Source: Syntrophomonadaceae bacterium
Lineage (GTDB): Bacteria; Bacillota_B; Syntrophomonadia; Syntrophomonadales; Syntrophomonadaceae
Direction of reading: 5' to 3'
Length of the DNA: 27,190 nt
Assembly (NCBI GenBank): GCA_030627145.1
Contig: DAOUSQ010000002.1
Span: 1 to 27,190 of the forward strand
Part shown: positions 23,731-27,190 of the stretch, in pieces
How the letters are laid out: the number at the start of each line of letters is the position of its first letter
Position numbering within the stretch: position 1 is the first letter of the stretch
The notes under the pieces: generated by a model
What the model was told of the DNA's origin: nothing
The model's database searches: none
What the model saw: only the letters and a program-made list of their open reading frames with translations
Translations under genes and position numbers: made by a program

Positions 23731-24180
23731 TTGGAAGCGCAACGAACAGTAGATATTATTAGAAGAATCAGGCACGATTTTGGGAACCACCTGCAGGTAA
23801 TAAGTGGATATATTGAGCTGGAAAGATATAATGATGCAAAGAAATATATTAATGGCATAATTGAAGAGATGGGTGCTGAAAGGAGTATTTTCGAAACGGG
23901 TAATGCCGATACAGCTTTATACTTATATAAACAAATGTTAATGGCAAGGGATTTGGGAATAATACTAAGATATAAAGACCTGCAGATAAGCAAACCAGAT
24001 ATGTTACTGGATAAAAATGAACCGTATAACAGCCTGGTGAAATTAACCGGCAAGGTAGAGATTAAAGATGATGAACCTGTAATGTATATTTCTTTGTATG
24101 AAGAAAATAATGAGGTAAAAATGCTTTTTGGCTGTGAAGTGCTTAAACAGAATCCAATTATGGTTAGTATCAAGGAGTGA
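23731..24180 (+). CDS. spo0B: Spo0B-like sporulation phosphotransferase
   Basis: 149-residue protein with the SpoOB alpha-helical (DHp-like) domain. RRIRHDFGNHLQVISGYIELERY contains the phospho-acceptor His15, in the same context as the active histidine of Bacillus Spo0B. A reduced C-terminal part (about 95-149) replaces the degenerate ATPase domain, so it is shorter than the ~190 residues of Bacillus. Spo0B passes phosphate from Spo0F to Spo0A in Bacillus; whether a full relay exists here cannot be seen. The start is TTG at 23731 behind AGGGGGG; an upstream in-frame ATG (23665) would lie in the terminator. Adjacency to obg is conserved with Bacillus. Confidence 0.8.
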   Translation: MEAQRTVDIIRRIRHDFGNHLQVISGYIELERYNDAKKYINGIIEEMGAERSIFETGNADTALYLYKQMLMARDLGIILRYKDLQISKPDMLLDKNEPYNSLVKLTGKVEIKDDEPVMYISLYEENNEVKMLFGCEVLKQNPIMVSIKE

Positions 24181-24184
24181 GGTC

Positions 24185-25447
24185 ATGTTTGTTGATCAGG
24201 CCAGGGTATATGTTAAGGGGGGAGATGGAGGAAACGGTATAGTAGCATTCCGCCGTGAAAAATATGTACCTATGGGTGGTCCTGCCGGAGGGGATGGCGG
24301 ACGGGGTGGAAATGTAGTCTTTAAAGCAGATGAAGGCTTGAGAACCCTGATGGATTTTAAATACAAAAGACATTTCAAAGCGATAAGAGGTGCACATGGT
24401 AAAGGAAAAAATATGCATGGGGCTTCTGGTGAAGATATGGTAGTGAAAGTTCCTCCAGGTACTATAATAAGAGATGACGATACGGGAGAATTAATAGCTG
24501 ACATGATAGAGGTTGGGCAGGAAGTAGTAGTTGCTAAAGGGGGCAGGGGTGGTAGAGGTAACAGCCGGTTTGCTTCAGCACAAAATAAGGCCCCCTCCAT
24601 ATCAGAGAATGGTGAACCCGGGGAAGAAAGATGGATTAGCCTGGAGCTAAAATTACTTGCTGATGTAGGTCTGGTAGGATTTCCTAATGCGGGTAAATCA
24701 ACGCTTATTTCCAGGATATCTGCTGCCAGGCCCAAAATAGCAGATTATCCTTTTACCACACTGGTGCCCAATCTGGGTGTTGTATTGACCAAAAGCAGAG
24801 AATCATTTGTCGTGGCAGATATCCCAGGTCTTATTGAAGGTGCTCATGAAGGAACAGGTCTGGGCCACGATTTTCTCCGCCATGTAGAAAGAACAAAAGC
24901 ATTGTTATTTGTGCTGGATACTGCACAGACAGAAGGACGGGATGTTTTGAACGATTATAATATCCTTCAAAGGGAATTAGAACAGCATGATATAAACCTA
25001 TTAAAACGTCCTTTTCTTATTGTAGCCAATAAGATGGATATTCCTGAAGCAAGAGAAAACGTTAAAAAACTATATGAAAGTTTTGGAGAAAAAGTCTGTT
25101 GTATATCTGCAGCAACCGGACAGGGTGTGGATGATTTAGTAGAAAAGACTCATACACTACTAAAAAGCATTCCAGAAGAAATTCCTGTCACGAATGAAGA
25201 ACCAGTAATAAGAAGATATGAAACTGAAGAACCTTTTGAGATTGATATTGTTGATGGGGTATATCAAGTAAGTGGTAAGCGTATAGAAAAGTTATTTGCC
25301 ATGACTAATTTTAATACCGATGAAGGGCTGCAGAGGTTTCAGAGAATAATAATAAAAATGGGCTTGGAAGAAGCTTTAAAGGAACAGGGAATTCAAACAG
25401 GTGATACTGTAAAGATAAAAGACATGGAGTTTGAGTATAGTGAATGA
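24185..25447 (+). CDS. obg: GTPase Obg / CgtA
   Basis: 420-residue GTPase involved in late 50S assembly, the stringent response and, in Bacillus, sporulation initiation. The glycine-rich Obg fold comes first (MFVDQARVYVKGGDGGNGIVAFRREKYVPMGGP). The G domain then shows G1 GFPNAGKS at 165-172, G3 DIPGLIEGAHEGTGLG, G4 NKMD and G5 SAATGQG. The C-terminal OCT domain (about 345-420) is present. The start is ATG 24185, 4 bp after the spo0B stop, with AAGGAGTGAGG. Its stop overlaps the ATG of the next small gene (ATGA). Confidence 0.97.
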   Translation: MFVDQARVYVKGGDGGNGIVAFRREKYVPMGGPAGGDGGRGGNVVFKADEGLRTLMDFKYKRHFKAIRGAHGKGKNMHGASGEDMVVKVPPGTIIRDDDTGELIADMIEVGQEVVVAKGGRGGRGNSRFASAQNKAPSISENGEPGEERWISLELKLLADVGLVGFPNAGKSTLISRISAARPKIADYPFTTLVPNLGVVLTKSRESFVVADIPGLIEGAHEGTGLGHDFLRHVERTKALLFVLDTAQTEGRDVLNDYNILQRELEQHDINLLKRPFLIVANKMDIPEARENVKKLYESFGEKVCCISAATGQGVDDLVEKTHTLLKSIPEEIPVTNEEPVIRRYETEEPFEIDIVDGVYQVSGKRIEKLFAMTNFNTDEGLQRFQRIIIKMGLEEALKEQGIQTGDTVKIKDMEFEYSE

Positions 25448-25675
25448 ATAAAATCGTAAAGGTTCAGGAGGGAGGATATTTAACGACTTTCGTACGGGAC
25501 TTTTAGAAGTGTTGTAAAAAAATTACTGCAAGTAGATAAAATCATTTATCCTGTTCCTGAAGGGTCCGGTCCCCTTCATCCACAGGAACAAGTGCTTTTA
25601 ATACTTTATCTTGAGACTTTTAGTGAGTATAAAAGAAGCCGTAAAATCTTACTGCATTTAAATTCTGATTTTTAA
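25444..25675 (+). pseudogene. Small gene interrupted by a +1 frameshift at TTT-TAG
   Basis: An ATG overlapping the obg stop (ATGA) opens a 20-codon frame (MNKIVKVQEGGY ... VRDF) ending at TAG 25504-25506. From 25505 the +1 frame reads on for 56 codons of protein-like sequence (SVVKKLLQVDKIIYPVPEG, then GPLHPQEQVLLILYLE and EYKRSRKILLHL) to TAA at 25673-25675. That second frame has no ATG, GTG or TTG upstream to open it. Joined at GAC-TTT-T-AGA the product would be 76 residues. The junction is a run of four T before AG, so it is a decayed gene, a one-base sequence error or a true +1 slip of tRNA-Phe at UUU-UAG. I recognise no family; it is not YhbY, which often follows obg. proB starts 27 bp later. 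Confidence 0.6.
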
Positions 25676-25702
25676 CCTAATATATATTGGGGTGTGGTAT
25701 AT

Positions 25703-26833
25703 ATGAATGTGCGTTCAGCATTAAGAAATTGTCGTCGTATTGTAGTTAAACTGGGGACAAATTCGCTTACTCATAACAATGGACAGCTTAACCTTTACCG
25801 GATAGAACGACTGGTAAGGGAACTTGCAGATCTACATAATCAGGATAAAGAAGTTCTGCTGGTCAGTTCCGGGGCCATTGGGGCTGGGGCAAGCCGGATG
25901 GGGTTTAAAAAAGTTCCCAAAACTATACCTCAAAAACAGGCACTGGCTGCTATAGGGCAGGGAGCTTTGCTGCACCTTTATGAAAAGCTCTTTGCTGAAT
26001 ATGGGAAGACAGTTGCCCAAGTACTGCTTACCCGGGGTGACCTGGATGATAGAATACGATATTTAAACGCCACCAATGCTTTGTTAGCAATACTTGGTAT
26101 GAAGGTAATACCTATCATAAATGAAAATGATACTGTTATCGTAGAGGAAATAAAATTTGGAGATAATGATACCCTGTCTGCGATGGTTACAGGACTTGTT
26201 GATGCTGATTTATTAATTATCCTGTCTGATGTTAACGGACTTTATGATAGTGATCCCCGGGTGAATAAAGACGCCTGTTTAGAAAACCAGGTAGTTGAGA
26301 TTACCAGTTCAATGATTGAAAATTCTAAAAACCGGGGCAGCAGTTTTTCGAGTGGGGGAATGTATACAAAATTAAATGCGGCTCGTATGTGCATGGCTGC
26401 AGGGGTACCCATGGTTATTGCGAACAGTGATGTCGATGGTGTAATTCGCAGGGTGGTAGAGGGTGAAGAATTGGGTACCATTTTTATTCCCCGGGAGGAG
26501 AGGATGCATGCCCGGAAAAAATGGATAGCTTTTGGTACAGTGCCACAGGGGCAGATTGAAATAGATGCGGGAGCTGGAGCAGCATTGCTTAAAAAAGGTA
26601 AAAGCCTACAACCTTCGGGTATAATTGAAGTTAAAGGGGAATTTGAACGGGGGACAGTGGTATCGGTTATAGTACCTGATAGAACAGAAATTGCCAGGGG
26701 GATAGTTAATTACAGTTCTGGAGAAATACAACTTGTAATGGGTAAGAAGACCTCAGAGATTGAAGGAATACTTGGAGAAAAGGATTACGACGAAGTTATA
26801 CACAGGAATAACCTCTGGGTGGAACATAAATAA
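25703..26833 (+). CDS. proB: Glutamate 5-kinase
   Basis: First enzyme of proline synthesis; it phosphorylates L-glutamate with ATP in the cytoplasm and is usually inhibited by proline. 376 residues. The amino-acid kinase domain (about 10-255) has VVKLGTNSLT, LVSSGAIGAGASRMG, PIINENDTV and FGDNDTLSAMV. A C-terminal PUA domain (about 275-365) is present, so this is the long form. The start is ATG 25703, 8 bp after GGGGTG; the in-frame GTG at 25694 lies in that site. proA follows after 91 bp. Confidence 0.96.
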   Translation: MNVRSALRNCRRIVVKLGTNSLTHNNGQLNLYRIERLVRELADLHNQDKEVLLVSSGAIGAGASRMGFKKVPKTIPQKQALAAIGQGALLHLYEKLFAEYGKTVAQVLLTRGDLDDRIRYLNATNALLAILGMKVIPIINENDTVIVEEIKFGDNDTLSAMVTGLVDADLLIILSDVNGLYDSDPRVNKDACLENQVVEITSSMIENSKNRGSSFSSGGMYTKLNAARMCMAAGVPMVIANSDVDGVIRRVVEGEELGTIFIPREERMHARKKWIAFGTVPQGQIEIDAGAGAALLKKGKSLQPSGIIEVKGEFERGTVVSVIVPDRTEIARGIVNYSSGEIQLVMGKKTSEIEGILGEKDYDEVIHRNNLWVEHK

Positions 26834-26884
26834 ATTTTTAATTTAAATTATGAAGAGATAAACTAATGTTTACTGGGTGGTTTT

Positions 26885-26906
26885 ATAATTTTAAATTTAT
26901 AATTAT
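26885..26906. other. AT-rich palindrome between proB and proA
   Basis: A 22-bp inverted repeat centred on AAATTT, with one mismatch per arm (arms ATAATT.TAAA / TTTA.AATTAT). It lies just before the proA ribosome-binding site. The region is nearly all A and T, so chance is likely. The rest of 26834-26924 shows nothing else. Confidence 0.2.
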
Positions 26907-26924
26907 TCTAAGGAGAGATGGAAA

Positions 26925-27190
26925 ATGAATAACAAATTACAGGAAATACTTATTGAGCAGGGGAAGAAAGCTAAAAGTGCATCCAGGTTTCTAGCTACAG
27001 CTTCTACAACTCTAAAAAATAATGCTCTTTTAGCTATGGCAGATTCTCTAGAAGAAAACAGCGAGGAAATTATTAAGGCCAATGAAATAGATTTACAAAA
27101 TGGAAAAGAGCAAGGTCTTACTTCAGCTTTATTAGAACGTTTAACCCTTAATGATAGCCGTATAAAAGACATGGCCCAGGGACTGCGTGA
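26925..27190 (+). CDS. proA: Gamma-glutamyl phosphate reductase (partial, 5' end)
   Basis: The frame opens at ATG 26925 behind AAGGAGAG and runs off the window after 88 codons. It reads the helical N-terminus of ProA: LQEILIEQGKKAKSASRFLA, then NNALLAMADSLEENSEEIIKANEIDL and SALLERLTLNDSRIKDMAQGLR, which is highly characteristic. The enzyme uses NADPH to reduce gamma-glutamyl phosphate made by the upstream ProB to glutamate semialdehyde. The catalytic cysteine lies beyond the window. Confidence 0.93.
   Translation, partial: MNNKLQEILIEQGKKAKSASRFLATASTTLKNNALLAMADSLEENSEEIIKANEIDLQNGKEQGLTSALLERLTLNDSRIKDMAQGLR

Noticed and set aside
24196..24735. Minus-strand open frame (179 codons) opposite obg
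   Set aside because: It is the complement of the glycine-rich Obg fold, giving long Pro/Ser runs; it is a shadow frame.
1..27190. CRISPR array, prophage, full insertion sequence, rRNA or tRNA genes
   Set aside because: No regularly spaced repeats, transposase, integrase or phage genes, and no tRNA- or rRNA-like segments were seen in any gap between genes.

Overview
The window is a dense, AT-rich stretch of chromosome. Every confident gene lies on the + strand. The gene order valS-folC ... maf-radC-mreBCD-mrdA-minCDE-rodA ... rplU-rpmA-spo0B-obg-proBA, together with spoIVFA/spoIVFB, points to an endospore-forming low-G+C Firmicute, most likely a Clostridia lineage. Rex, frequent TTG/GTG starts behind strong Shine-Dalgarno sites and an L21 leader agree with this. 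I cannot name the genus from sequence alone. Layout: (1) 1-4230: a small double-hairpin repeat, then valS (valyl-tRNA synthetase) and folC. (2) 4227-5943: a promoter with PhoP-type TTAACA repeats driving a DUF47/PhoU-like protein and a PiT phosphate permease. (3) 5977-6769: the redox repressor rex with its own promoter and terminator. (4) 6891-13293: a cell-shape cluster maf-radC-mreB-mreC-mreD-mrdA(PBP2)-nudix, closed by a strong terminator. (5) 13341-15318: minC-minD-minE, then the second, inverted copy of the double-hairpin repeat and a long terminator. (6) 15398-17068: rodA and a DUF1232 membrane protein, closed by a terminator that overlaps the coding end. (7) 17324-18762: the spoIVFA/spoIVFB pair, which controls pro-sigma-K processing. 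(8) 18900-22846: a radical SAM protein (TIGR03960 type), its DUF2344/TIGR03936 partner and RNase G, tightly packed. (9) 22874-25447: the L21 leader, L21, L27, a terminator, a short Spo0B-like phosphotransferase and Obg GTPase. (10) 25444-27190: a small gene interrupted by a +1 frameshift at TTT-TAG, then proB and the start of proA. Working logic: regions 4-6 hold the lateral-wall machinery (MreBCD, PBP2, RodA) and the division-site selector (MinCDE). Regions 7 and 9 tie in sporulation (SpoIVFA/FB, Spo0B next to Obg). The rest is housekeeping translation, folate and proline metabolism, phosphate uptake and redox sensing. The observations most worth a second look are: the ~110-bp double-hairpin repeat, whose two inverted copies differ by a compensated base pair; the frameshifted small gene after obg; the PhoP-box promoter; a 15-bp dyad shared upstream of maf and rodA; and the joint absence of the Prp protease gene and of the L27 N-terminal extension it cleaves.
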